Assembly: GCA_937867175.1 (NCBI GenBank)
Contig: CALMKG010000376.1
Location: 1 to 33,771 of the forward strand
Origin: an uncultured Propionibacterium sp.
GTDB lineage: Bacteria; Actinomycetota; Actinomycetes; Propionibacteriales; Propionibacteriaceae
Reading direction: 5' to 3'
Length of the DNA: 33,771 nucleotides
Part shown: positions 8,311-15,926 of the stretch, piece by piece
Layout: every line of letters starts with the position of its first letter
How positions within the stretch are numbered: the stretch's first letter is position 1
The notes under the pieces: generated by a model
Told to the model about the DNA's origin: nothing
The model's database searches: none
The model's input: only the letters and a program-made list of their open reading frames with translations
Made by a program: the position numbers and the translations under genes

Positions 8311-9609
8311 TCACTTCTTCCCTGCGGTGTCGACCAGCGTCGAGTCCGCGACTGGGGGTGGGGCGGTCGAGGGAGCGGCGGACTCATGTGCCTGTGCCTG
8401 CCCGGTCGCTTGGGCGGCGACGAAGTTGCCGAGCCGAGGACCGGCCGCTGCTGCCTCCTTCGCGACCACGACCCCAGCGGCAGCTGCACCGCCAGCCGCC
8501 GCAACACCTCCCGAGGCGCCACCTGCTGCGGCGCCTCCGCCGCCGGTTCCACCTGACGATCCGCCCGTGGACGGTCCCGTGGCCACAGGCGAGGCGCCGG
8601 ACGTCGTACCGCCGCCTCCGCCACGGCCTCCGCCGCCATCGCCCAGGACCTTGGCCGGCTCGCTGCTGGTGCGGCGAGAGAGTGGGATCGGCATCGGCCG
8701 ATTCAGCGAGGACTTGGCCTCCTGTTCGGCCGACATCGCGTGATACATGTCGAAGCCCATGAAGGCGATGGCCTTGTAGGTCAGGTACGGCGCGAACCCG
8801 GCCATCAGCATCAGCACGACGCCCGCCATCGGCTGGCTGACGGACTCGAGGTCGGCATCGATCGGCGCCGAGACCTGGGCGGTGGCGAGCAGGAAGATCA
8901 CCACGAGGACGACTTTCGACAGGATCATCGCGATCACGAAGGTCGCCCACCGGCTCAGCCACGTCCGGGTGTGGTCCCAGCTGGCACCCGCGAGCGCGAT
9001 CGGTGCGAAGACGATCGCGATCAGAAGGAGGGCCTTGCGGATCAGCAGGCTGATCCACACCACCATCGCTCCGATGATTGCCAGGCTGGCGAGGAAGATC
9101 GTGAGGATCGCTCCGGCGCCGGGCGCGCTGAGGTTGATAGCGCCGAGTCCGGCGGCGAGTACGGCGACCTTGTCGCCCATCTCGTTCATGTTGGTGCCCG
9201 CTGCGTTGACGATGCCGATGCAGAGCTGGTCGGTGATCTCGAGCGCGGTCGCGAGTAGGGCGAGCGCCACGAACGATCCCAGGATCGACTTCGCCAGCCC
9301 GAGCGCTGCTCTGGACAGCGCGGCCGGTTCGCGCCGGATCATGCCGCCGATGACCTGGAGCATGAAGAAGCCAAGCATCACGAAGACGCCGACGCCGAAC
9401 ATGATGTTGTAGACCTTCGTGTACTCGCCGCTGGTCACGTCGACGTACGTCGTGGTGTCGATGACCTTCCAGACTGAGGTGAACATCCACTCGGCCGCGC
9501 CGCCCATGCCCTGAGCGAGCCAGTCGAACGGGGCGGTGATCACCGCGCCGGCCGCGTCGCCGGCGGCGTTGCAGACCTCGTGGATCACCGGTACGTCGCA
9601 GACACCCAT
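8311..9609 (-). CDS. TrbL/VirB6-like conjugative transfer channel protein
   Basis: A 432-residue polytopic membrane protein. About six hydrophobic segments lie between residues 65 and 290. An N-terminal extracytoplasmic-looking part (residues 1-60, two Cys) precedes them. The last about 120 residues are a low-complexity Gly/Ala/Pro/Ser tail that is probably disordered and cytoplasmic. The topology and the position between the pilin-like genes and the SCO6880-family gene fit a TrbL/VirB6 inner-membrane channel subunit. The ATG at 9609 has a TGAGGAA ribosome-binding site and follows the stop of the upstream DUF6112 gene by 10 bp. Confidence 0.82.
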   Translation of the reverse strand: MGVCDVPVIHEVCNAAGDAAGAVITAPFDWLAQGMGGAAEWMFTSVWKVIDTTTYVDVTSGEYTKVYNIMFGVGVFVMLGFFMLQVIGGMIRREPAALSRAALGLAKSILGSFVALALLATALEITDQLCIGIVNAAGTNMNEMGDKVAVLAAGLGAINLSAPGAGAILTIFLASLAIIGAMVVWISLLIRKALLLIAIVFAPIALAGASWDHTRTWLSRWATFVIAMILSKVVLVVIFLLATAQVSAPIDADLESVSQPMAGVVLMLMAGFAPYLTYKAIAFMGFDMYHAMSAEQEAKSSLNRPMPIPLSRRTSSEPAKVLGDGGGGRGGGGGTTSGASPVATGPSTGGSSGGTGGGGAAAGGASGGVAAAGGAAAAGVVVAKEAAAAGPRLGNFVAAQATGQAQAHESAAPSTAPPPVADSTLVDTAGKK

Positions 9610-9619
9610 GATCGATTCC

Positions 9620-9925
9620 TCAGACCTGCTTGCCGACGTTCCAGAAGAAGTTCACGAGAGTCACCGAGGCGCCGCAGACGATCGCGGCGCCGAGGGCGAC
9701 GAGTACGCCGAGTTTTCCGCGACCGGCGAGGTGCGGGTTCGACGAGTTGGCTCCCAGCGCCCACACGATCGCCGAGATGATCAACGCGAGTACGGCCAGC
9801 ACGAGACCAACCGTCATCGAGGCTCCGACGATCTTCTTGAGCTGGCCGATCCCAGGCAGGCCGTTGGAGTTCGGGTCGATCGAGATGTCGAGGGGTAGCA
9901 GGAGTGCTGCTGTGAGTAGGTCCAT
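9620..9925 (-). CDS. DUF6112-family pilin-like membrane protein (copy 2)
   Basis: A 101-residue protein with two hydrophobic helices (about residues 35-58 and 70-92) joined by a short Gly/Asn loop. This is the layout of VirB2-type pilins and of the DUF6112 family found in actinobacterial conjugative elements. An AGGAG sequence precedes the ATG at 9925. It follows a second protein of the same type by about 33 bp. The two share the pattern of helix, loop, GKLG/AKFG-type turn, helix, Asn/Trp, and look like paralogues. Confidence 0.75.
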   Translation of the reverse strand: MDLLTAALLLPLDISIDPNSNGLPGIGQLKKIVGASMTVGLVLAVLALIISAIVWALGANSSNPHLAGRGKLGVLVALGAAIVCGASVTLVNFFWNVGKQV

Positions 9926-9958
9926 CGGAGGGCTCCTGGCGTCGTACGGGCGGACGTC

Positions 9959-10243
9959 TTAGAGGTGCGGGCCGATGTCCAGCAGCCAGTTGGCCCACGT
10001 GAGCGCGGCCCCCGTGAGCGCCGCTCCGCCAATCGCGACGAGGCAGCCGAACTTCGCCTTCTGAGCGGTGTGCCAGCTGCCCGAGCTGGATGCGATCGCC
10101 CAGGCCGTTGCGGAGACGATGAGCATGAGTACGGCGACGATCAGGCCGTAGGTCAGGAGCGCGCCGACGATGGCGCGCAGGTCTCCCGAACCGCCGACCG
10201 CGCCGAGGTCGGGCCCTACCGCAGGATCGTCAAGGAACTTCAC
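9959..10243 (-). CDS. DUF6112-family pilin-like membrane protein (copy 1)
   Basis: A 94-residue protein with two hydrophobic helices (about residues 25-50 and 65-88). Its layout is like that of the next gene downstream. It starts at a GTG preceded by a CGAGGA ribosome-binding site. A role as pilin or small channel subunit is inferred from topology and position. It lies 78 bp after the stop of the pentapeptide-repeat gene, which interrupts the transfer series just upstream. Confidence 0.72.
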   Translation of the reverse strand: MKFLDDPAVGPDLGAVGGSGDLRAIVGALLTYGLIVAVLMLIVSATAWAIASSSGSWHTAQKAKFGCLVAIGGAALTGAALTWANWLLDIGPHL

Positions 10244-10321
10244 ATCCTCGAGGTGCGTGCGGCAGGCCGAGGTTCGGGCAACTCCGCTGGTCGGACGTCA
10301 TGCGAGCGCTGGATCGCGGTG

Positions 10322-11512
10322 CTATGTCCAGGTCGTGTTGGTGGTTACGGCGTCGGTAAGGCGAGCCCCCTTGAGCGATTTCCCGCGAAGGATCGAGCTG
10401 GTGAGATCCGCCCTGCGGAGGTCGGCGCCTGTGAAGTCTGCGCCGCGCAGATCCATTGCCGAAAAGTCGACGTATCGCAGGTCGGTGTCGGTGAAGTTGA
10501 GCGTTGCACCGTCGATAACCGCGCCCTGGATGGCAACTGCGTTGCCGTGCTGGTCGCTGAACCGTGTCCTGCCGAAGATTGCCCCGGTCAGGTTGGCGCC
10601 GGTCAGGTCAGTTCGGCGCAGGTCGGCGCCGGTGAAGTCGGCTCCGTGTAGGTCGAGCCCGGAGAGGTCGACGTATCGCAGGTCCGCACCTGCGAAGTTG
10701 AGCGTCGCCTTGTCGAGAGTTGCGCCTTGGAGGACGACTGCGTTGCCGTGCTCGTCGCTGAACCGCGTCCTGCCGAAGATTGCCCCGGTCAGGTCGGCCC
10801 CGGTCAGGTTGGCTCGCCGAAGGTCGGCATCGGTGAAGTCGACCCCAGCAAGATTCGCCCCTTCAAAGTCCATGCCGCGCAGGTCGGCGCCCGCGAAGTC
10901 TGGACCCACGATGCTGAGATCGACGTCGAGTTCAGTCGACCATGGAGTCGCGGGGACTGTATCGCGGACAGGCCCGACGAACTTTGGCGTGGGATAAACC
11001 TCGGGCGTCGACGATCCCGTCGCCATTTGGCCGTAGGCGGATAGATCCACCGACGAACGTAGCTTCAGGACTTCCGATGCCGTCTTCTGATCGATCGAGT
11101 CGCAGAGCCGGTACATCGTGTCGAGCGCGCGCCAGGCGTAGTCGCTCGGGTGGTCGATTCCGACGAGGTGCTTGTTCTCGTTGCGCACTCCGATGAGTTC
11201 GTATGCCCAGCCTCGGTGGTCCGCGCCGAACATCTGCCGGAAAACCCGCGGCCAGTGCTTCGTCAGGAGCACGAGGCAGACTGCCATGTCCATCGCGTCC
11301 GCACACTCTTCGATGGTTCCGTCCGCCGGGAGCTTGCGGAAACGGCGGACGTCGTCAACGGTCGGCATGCGGTCGTGAACGAGCGTCTCCAGAACACCGT
11401 CGGTCCACCAGGTGTCGCCAAACTCCTTCAGCAGTGCCTCGCAGACGAAGCGGGACAGAGGAGTACGGAACAGTCGAAGTCCCGACGCCACAAGCTCTTC
11501 GTTCGTAACCAT
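10322..11512 (-). CDS. HEPN-like (Swt1-type) domain fused to pentapeptide repeats
   Basis: A 396-residue protein with two parts. Residues 1-140 resemble a Swt1-type HEPN domain: conserved EFGDTWW (30-36), helices, then VRNENKH, in which R110 and H115 form the R-x4-H signature of HEPN ribonucleases. From about residue 205 to the end are pentapeptide repeats (ADLRGMDFEGANLAGVDFTDADL-like, A(D/N)LxX pattern), which include a 67-residue internal duplication containing GAIFGRTRFSD twice. The start ATG at 11512 was preferred over an in-frame ATG at 11626 because GGGAGGGG lies about 9 nt upstream. HEPN domains are common effectors in defence and toxin systems, and pentapeptide helices often serve as scaffolds. 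A defence role is inference. The gene sits between the cell-wall hydrolase and pilin genes, where transfer elements do not normally have it. Confidence 0.75.
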   Translation of the reverse strand: MVTNEELVASGLRLFRTPLSRFVCEALLKEFGDTWWTDGVLETLVHDRMPTVDDVRRFRKLPADGTIEECADAMDMAVCLVLLTKHWPRVFRQMFGADHRGWAYELIGVRNENKHLVGIDHPSDYAWRALDTMYRLCDSIDQKTASEVLKLRSSVDLSAYGQMATGSSTPEVYPTPKFVGPVRDTVPATPWSTELDVDLSIVGPDFAGADLRGMDFEGANLAGVDFTDADLRRANLTGADLTGAIFGRTRFSDEHGNAVVLQGATLDKATLNFAGADLRYVDLSGLDLHGADFTGADLRRTDLTGANLTGAIFGRTRFSDQHGNAVAIQGAVIDGATLNFTDTDLRYVDFSAMDLRGADFTGADLRRADLTSSILRGKSLKGARLTDAVTTNTTWT

Positions 11513-11632
11513 GGCTGCTGTCCCCTCCCAGTTCGCAACCGCGCTGGAGAGCGAGGCATCTGCTGTTCCGTACGAAGGCGAGTTTGGCAGAGGCTGGGCG
11601 GGGCTGGCAGGAAGTTCGGGATGCACCGGCAG

Positions 11633-11818
11633 CTACTTTCCAGAGTTCCGCTTGACGGTGCTCGTGGGCTTCATCGTGAAGTTGCCACCGCCCTTGTTGA
11701 CCTTGGTGTACCCGCCGAACGAGTTGCTCGTACCGGCCTTCTGGTGAAGCCGCGCGGAGGAGACCCCCTTGCTGCTGACATTCCTGCCGAAGCTGCTTCG
11801 GCTACCGCTCTTGCTCAT
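11633..11818 (-). CDS. Small basic Ser/Gly/Lys-rich protein, unknown
   Basis: A 61-residue protein rich in Ser, Gly, Lys and Arg, without hydrophobic segments, and likely nucleic-acid-binding or disordered. The ATG at 11818 is preceded by AAGGAAGG, a clear ribosome-binding site, and further upstream by a good promoter (11854-11882). It is the first gene of a short unit that continues into the HEPN/pentapeptide gene 120 bp downstream. I do not recognise a family. It could be a partner or antidote of the HEPN protein; nothing in the sequence proves that. Confidence 0.6.
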   Translation of the reverse strand: MSKSGSRSSFGRNVSSKGVSSARLHQKAGTSNSFGGYTKVNKGGGNFTMKPTSTVKRNSGK

Positions 11819-11853
11819 GATCTCTGCCTTCCTTGGGATGAGCGAAACCTTGA

Positions 11854-11882
11854 AGTATGAGGCATGGCCTGCGCGTCGTCAA
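11854..11882 (-). promoter_or_regulatory. Sigma70-type promoter for the HEPN cargo unit
   Basis: On the minus strand TTGACG (11882-11877) and CATACT (11859-11854) are separated by 17 bp. The -10 lies about 35 nt upstream of the ATG at 11818. The surrounding 110 bp are less GC-rich than the flanking genes. This would let the two cargo genes be expressed independently of the transfer operon. Confidence 0.55.
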
Positions 11883-11932
11883 TAGATTCTGAGCAAGTTT
11901 CTGCTGGCCCGTTTAGGGCGCCCAACTCGCGG

Positions 11933-13051
11933 CTAGTCGAGCCGCCGAACCGTCATGGTCTCGCCGGCGAACTCGCCGATCGTCCCGTAGCGAACGACGT
12001 CACCGGTCCGCGGCGCATGGAGGATCCGGTCACCGCCGACGTAGATTGCGACGTGGTGCGGACCGCCGGCACCGGGGTAGCTGAAGAAGATGAGGTCACC
12101 GGGTTGCTTGTCGGACCAGGCGATGCCTTGGCCGGCGTGGATCTGATCGCCGGAGTAGTGCGGCAGGCGGATGCGTCCGCCGGACGCTTGGTACGCGGCG
12201 TAAAGCACGAGGCCTGAGCAGTCGAAGCCGCCGCCCGTCGGCCCCTCGAAGTTGCCGCCGCCCCAGACGTAGGGCTTGCCGAGCTGGGACGAGGCAGCCT
12301 TGATGAAGTCACCCGCGAAACCCGGCGGAAGGTTCATCGGCACGTCGACCGCCGGCTGGGCACAGGCGAGGTCACTTGAGAGTGATACGCCGCTCAGTGT
12401 CGCCAGGATCTTCTCCGCGATCGGCTGGTTGACGGCGTAGCGGTCGGGATAGGCCGAGACCTGCACCGCCTGGGCCGCGGCGCCGGGATCCATCGATGCC
12501 CATCCGTCGATGTCGAGCAGGCCCCGAGGCGAGCCGTGGTTCGGGCCGCTGGGTCCGCCGTAGAAGGCGCGGGACGACCAGACGGGGTCCATCAGGTTCT
12601 CGACGGTGCCCCAGCCGGCGGCGGGGCGTTGCTGGAAGAGGCCTACGGAGTCGTGGTCGCTGCCGTCGCCGTCGTTCGGGACGTTGCCGGAGTGGGGGTA
12701 GGCGCCGATGTTCGACAGGATCCGCAGCGACGACTCGGTCAGCGCGGTCATGATCGCGATCATCTGGCCGCGGGCGGGGATGCTCTCGCTCTGGCCGGTG
12801 GCGATGATCGCGGCAGCCCGGGTGAGCTGCTGCTGGTTGAGGGTGACGGTCTCGCCGTTGGTGTTCGTCGCGCTGAGGCTGTCAGGCACCGGGCCGCTGA
12901 CGCCGAGGCTCTCGGTCGCCTGACCGTCCCACATGCAGCCGCCCGATCCTGCGGCGGCGGGGCTGATCAGCGTCGCGACGCCGAGAACGGCGGCAACGGG
13001 TGCAAGAAGCACGGCGGCTGCGGCACCGACCGCGAGCATCTTGATGCTCAT
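11933..13051 (-). CDS. Bifunctional cell-wall hydrolase (lysozyme-like + NlpC/P60)
   Basis: A 372-residue exported protein that opens peptidoglycan for the transfer channel. A hydrophobic N-terminal signal/anchor (about residues 5-34) is followed by a lysozyme-like domain with a likely catalytic Glu at 106 (TALTESS) and SVGLFQQRP. The C-terminal NlpC/P60 domain spans about 245-372; the expected Cys-His-His triad is C278 (DCSGL), H333 (HHVAIYVGG) and H345 (HAPRTGD). All catalytic residues are present. It is the standard VirB1-like hydrolase of Gram-positive conjugative systems. It follows the VirB8-like gene by only 7 bp. Confidence 0.9.
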   Translation of the reverse strand: MSIKMLAVGAAAAVLLAPVAAVLGVATLISPAAAGSGGCMWDGQATESLGVSGPVPDSLSATNTNGETVTLNQQQLTRAAAIIATGQSESIPARGQMIAIMTALTESSLRILSNIGAYPHSGNVPNDGDGSDHDSVGLFQQRPAAGWGTVENLMDPVWSSRAFYGGPSGPNHGSPRGLLDIDGWASMDPGAAAQAVQVSAYPDRYAVNQPIAEKILATLSGVSLSSDLACAQPAVDVPMNLPPGFAGDFIKAASSQLGKPYVWGGGNFEGPTGGGFDCSGLVLYAAYQASGGRIRLPHYSGDQIHAGQGIAWSDKQPGDLIFFSYPGAGGPHHVAIYVGGDRILHAPRTGDVVRYGTIGEFAGETMTVRRLD

Positions 13052-13058
13052 GGCCGGG

Positions 13059-13724
13059 TCACCTGAGTGGGTTGTCGAGTTGCGAGAGTCGGAGGACGCG
13101 GCAGCGGTCGAACGAGGGCTCGCACGCGACGAAGACGGTGAATGCCACCGGGTGCGACGACTCGGCGTTCTCGCCGTTCCACACGCCGCTCCGGTGCCGC
13201 GTGCCGGTGACGGTCACGGCCGTCGTGCCCGGTCGGAGGTGGCCGTGGGCTTGCTGGACCGCGGCGGTCCAGGAATCGGGGACGTACGCGTCGTCGACCT
13301 CGATCGTCTGACGCACTTCCATCGCCCCGAGGTCGAGCCATTGGTCGACGGTCGGCAGGTAGGTGGCCACGTCGGCGATCAGGCCGGGCGACTCCTCGCC
13401 GGAGGGGTCGGCGTCGGCCAGGACGGCGGCGGTGTAGTCGGTGGGCAGGAAGCCGAGGCTGGTGTCCCAGTCGAACAGTGACGACGCGACGGCGCGTGAG
13501 TACGTGATCGGATCGTTCGTGTGGGGGAGCGCGCGATCTTTGAGCGTGACCACGGGAGTCGCCTCCTCCGGGATCGCCTCGAGCTCTCCGGGCGGTGGAG
13601 GCCCCGGGGTGGATTCGGCGGACTGGGGTCCACGCACGAGTCCGTAGATGCCGACGGCGAGGGTCGCGAGGGTGAGGACGCAGCCGAGGATGACGGCGAT
13701 CTGGCGCCAGGTGAGGTTGCGCAT
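13059..13724 (-). CDS. Single-span membrane protein, VirB8/TcpC-like candidate
   Basis: A 221-residue protein with one N-terminal membrane span (about residues 8-30), a Pro-rich linker (38-48) and an extracytoplasmic domain with two Cys near the C-terminus. It sits directly before the NlpC/P60 hydrolase, where VirB8/TcpC-type proteins often lie in Gram-positive transfer systems. The assignment rests on topology and position rather than a diagnostic motif. The ATG at 13724 has GGAG upstream. Confidence 0.6.
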   Translation of the reverse strand: MRNLTWRQIAVILGCVLTLATLAVGIYGLVRGPQSAESTPGPPPPGELEAIPEEATPVVTLKDRALPHTNDPITYSRAVASSLFDWDTSLGFLPTDYTAAVLADADPSGEESPGLIADVATYLPTVDQWLDLGAMEVRQTIEVDDAYVPDSWTAAVQQAHGHLRPGTTAVTVTGTRHRSGVWNGENAESSHPVAFTVFVACEPSFDRCRVLRLSQLDNPLR

Positions 13725-13769
13725 CGAGGCTCCGAGGTCGAGGTGGCGGACACTCGGGAGGTACGCCGA

Positions 13770-14744
13770 TCAGGCCGACGCGGCCGCCGAACGTGCCTCG
13801 CGGACCTGGTCGCGCAGTTCGATCGTCTCGGCGACGACGCGCTCGAAGCGCGCCCAGTCCTCGTCTTTGAGGGCAGCCGCAAGTTCCGCGACGTCGTACA
13901 GGCCGGTCCACCCCTCGAGCTCGGACCACATCAGTACGAACGACCTCGGGCTGTGGTGCTTCGGTGCGCGCTTGGCCTTGCTCCGCAGAGCGCGGAGGCG
14001 CTGGGCGTTCTCTTCCTCTTGGACGCGCTTGAGGGCTTCGGCGGCGAGGCGGGCGACTTCGTCCTGCTCCTCCTGGGACGGGGGAGGCTGGGTAGCCAGT
14101 TCGACGGCGGCCTTGACCCGCTTGTACGCAGGTGACACCGGGGCACCGCCGTCGATCTCCGTCAGCATGTTCGCTGCGAACTCGCGGACGGATTCACCCA
14201 GCGTTTCGTCCTTGGAGACCGACTCGATCCAGTTGGTCTGCTCGAGGCGCTGCCATGCGTCCCTGCCCGTCAGCCGCTGCGCTGCGCGAGTTCGGGCGTC
14301 ACCGCCCGGCTCCGGGGAATCCCCGGAGCCGGAGGCTCCGCCATCGCGACCTCCACCGCCGAACTGCGTGGCGGCCATTCGACGCTGGGCATCCTCCTGC
14401 TCGAGCATCTTGATCTCGGCGTACAGCCGCGCCGTCTCCACCGGGGAGAGCGGCTTGCGCTGCTCGTTCTCGTCCTGCTGAGCGAGCAGGTGCGAGAGCT
14501 GATCGGAGATGCCTGAGCGGACCCACACGTTCAAGGTGCGCCGCCCGAGCCGGCGCAACGCTTCGAGCCGGCGCCAGCCGCAGATCAGGACGCCGTCAGG
14601 GGTGATGGTGACAGGCTGGAGCAGGCCGACCTCCTCGATCGACTTCATCAGCGCATTCAGGTCGCCCGGGTCCTTGCGATGGCGTACGCCGACGGTGATC
14701 GAATCGATCTGTCGCTCGAGCTCGATGTGTCCCTTGTCAGACAT
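13770..14744 (-). CDS. ParB-like nuclease-domain protein
   Basis: A 324-residue protein. An N-terminal ParB/sulfiredoxin-like domain (about residues 10-95) has LMKSIEEVGLLQPVTI and GWRRLEALRRLG, the usual ParB N-terminal boxes. A short Gly/Ser/Pro linker (about 130-155) leads into a helical C-terminal half with coiled-coil features. A role in partition or in regulating the element is likely from the family. The ATG at 14744 was chosen over earlier in-frame starts because AGGAGG lies 4-5 nt upstream and the overlap with the preceding gene is then only 8 bp. A 27-bp near-perfect palindrome lies inside the linker coding sequence. Confidence 0.78.
   Translation of the reverse strand: MSDKGHIELERQIDSITVGVRHRKDPGDLNALMKSIEEVGLLQPVTITPDGVLICGWRRLEALRRLGRRTLNVWVRSGISDQLSHLLAQQDENEQRKPLSPVETARLYAEIKMLEQEDAQRRMAATQFGGGGRDGGASGSGDSPEPGGDARTRAAQRLTGRDAWQRLEQTNWIESVSKDETLGESVREFAANMLTEIDGGAPVSPAYKRVKAAVELATQPPPSQEEQDEVARLAAEALKRVQEEENAQRLRALRSKAKRAPKHHSPRSFVLMWSELEGWTGLYDVAELAAALKDEDWARFERVVAETIELRDQVREARSAAASA
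14306..14332. repeat. 27-bp palindrome inside the ParB-like gene
   Basis: Two 13-base arms (CCGGCTCCGGGGA and its exact complement) flank a single central A. In the gene it encodes the Gly/Ser/Pro linker, so it changes no structured domain. It could be an inserted small repeat, a protein-binding site, or an RNA hairpin. Confidence 0.7.
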
Positions 14745-15585
14745 CGATCCTCCTGGCGACCTTCGGGGCGGAGTCTCGGATTTCCACGACGAGCCCGTCG
14801 TCGGCGAGCAGGTCGACGACCTTCCAGTCGCAGACCAGCATGGCGAGGACCCCGACGCCGGCCCGAGTCGCCGCGGCGGCCTTGTCCGGGTTGCCGAGCA
14901 CGATCCGCAGCACCGTGGCCCAGGAGTCGCGGTCCAGGTCGAGGGCCACGCGGCCAGCCAGGTCACGCCGGAGGTAGGCGTGCGCGACGTGGCGGTCGCC
15001 GGCCTCCATCAGTCGCGTGGCGATGTAGTCGAGCGTGCAGGTCGCGCTGCTGCTCGGCCAGCCGAGGGCGACGAACATGCTGATCACGAGGTTGAGCGCC
15101 TCGAACGCTGTCGTAGGCGTAGCCTCCCCGGGCTTCAACCGCGGCGCCGCCGGCGCCGGGTCCGCCGGCGAGGGACCCCTGCTCTCAGCGAGGAGTTCCA
15201 GGAAGCCCGTCTCGTCCTCGCCGAAGCGGCGCGCGTCGTGGTGACGCATGACATCCCGCCTGCGCGCCTGTGCCGTCGAGCAGAGCAGCCCCGCCGCGCG
15301 CTCCTCGGCGATCAGGCTGACCTGGACTGCACGGGTGATGACTGCCCACGGGTCGTCCGCGCATCTCACCGCGCGCGTGCGCATGGCCTCGAAGGCGGCG
15401 TACGCCGAGTCCTCCGGCTCGCAGTTGTGAGTGCGCGCGAGCGATCGGTACTTGCGGATGGTGAACTGCATGAGCCGCTCCGCCTCGGGGTCCTGCCGCC
15501 AGGCCCAGTAGCCGACGCTCTCTCGGTCGTGAAGGCGCTGCAGGACTGCGCGGAGACCTTCAGGGGTGGCGAACGACGCGTTCAC
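14737..15585 (-). CDS. Unknown protein of the replication/partition block
   Basis: A 282-residue soluble protein. An N-terminal helical domain (residues 1-125) has a PWAVITRAVQVSLIAEERAA stretch that slightly resembles sigma-factor region 2. It is followed by an Ala/Pro linker (about 135-155) and a second helical domain. The GTG start at 15585 overlaps the stop of the upstream gene as GTGA, and the downstream ParB-like gene overlaps it by 8 bp, so it is translationally coupled on both sides. Such proteins recur in actinobacterial elements between prim-pol and ParB genes, but no function is known to me. Confidence 0.75.
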   Translation of the reverse strand: MNASFATPEGLRAVLQRLHDRESVGYWAWRQDPEAERLMQFTIRKYRSLARTHNCEPEDSAYAAFEAMRTRAVRCADDPWAVITRAVQVSLIAEERAAGLLCSTAQARRRDVMRHHDARRFGEDETGFLELLAESRGPSPADPAPAAPRLKPGEATPTTAFEALNLVISMFVALGWPSSSATCTLDYIATRLMEAGDRHVAHAYLRRDLAGRVALDLDRDSWATVLRIVLGNPDKAAAATRAGVGVLAMLVCDWKVVDLLADDGLVVEIRDSAPKVARRIDV

Positions 15586-15926
15586 AGTCCCAGTCCTTCC
15601 TGGTTCGCGGCGGCCGCCGCCGACCGGTCAGGTCCGGGGTGACGGAACGTGCGGGTCGTCGTGGCCGGCGTACGGCGCGCGCGTCGTACGAGCTCGGCCT
15701 GGAGATCGACCCCGCGGCCGACCATCGGACCGATGTAGGAGCCCAACTCAGTCGGACGTACCCAGGCGATCCGCTTCTGCGTCTGCTCGCGTTCCGGCTG
15801 ATCGGACCCGAGCGACGGATCACGGTGCCGTGCAAGTTCGCTGGCGGTGGGCTCGGCTGCCTCGGCAGGCCTGGGGTGCTCCGGCGGCCGATAGCTGTGG
15901 CGGCGGTACTCGGCGTGCGTGTTCAC
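15582..15926 (-). CDS. Small unknown protein of the replication block
   Basis: A 114-residue basic, Pro/Arg-rich protein with no membrane span. It is likely largely disordered apart from a central stretch (IAWVRPTELGSYIGPMVGRG, then DLQAELVRRAR). It starts with GTG at 15926, overlapping the prim-pol stop as GTGA, and its stop overlaps the next start in the same way. This position in a tightly coupled operon supports it being real despite its low complexity. Function unknown. Confidence 0.65.
   Translation of the reverse strand: MNTHAEYRRHSYRPPEHPRPAEAAEPTASELARHRDPSLGSDQPEREQTQKRIAWVRPTELGSYIGPMVGRGVDLQAELVRRARRTPATTTRTFRHPGPDRSAAAAANQEGLGL

Noticed and set aside
8882-9412. Plus-strand frames opposite the TrbL-like gene
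   Set aside because: Antisense to a clear multi-span membrane protein, with no ribosome-binding site or recognisable motif.
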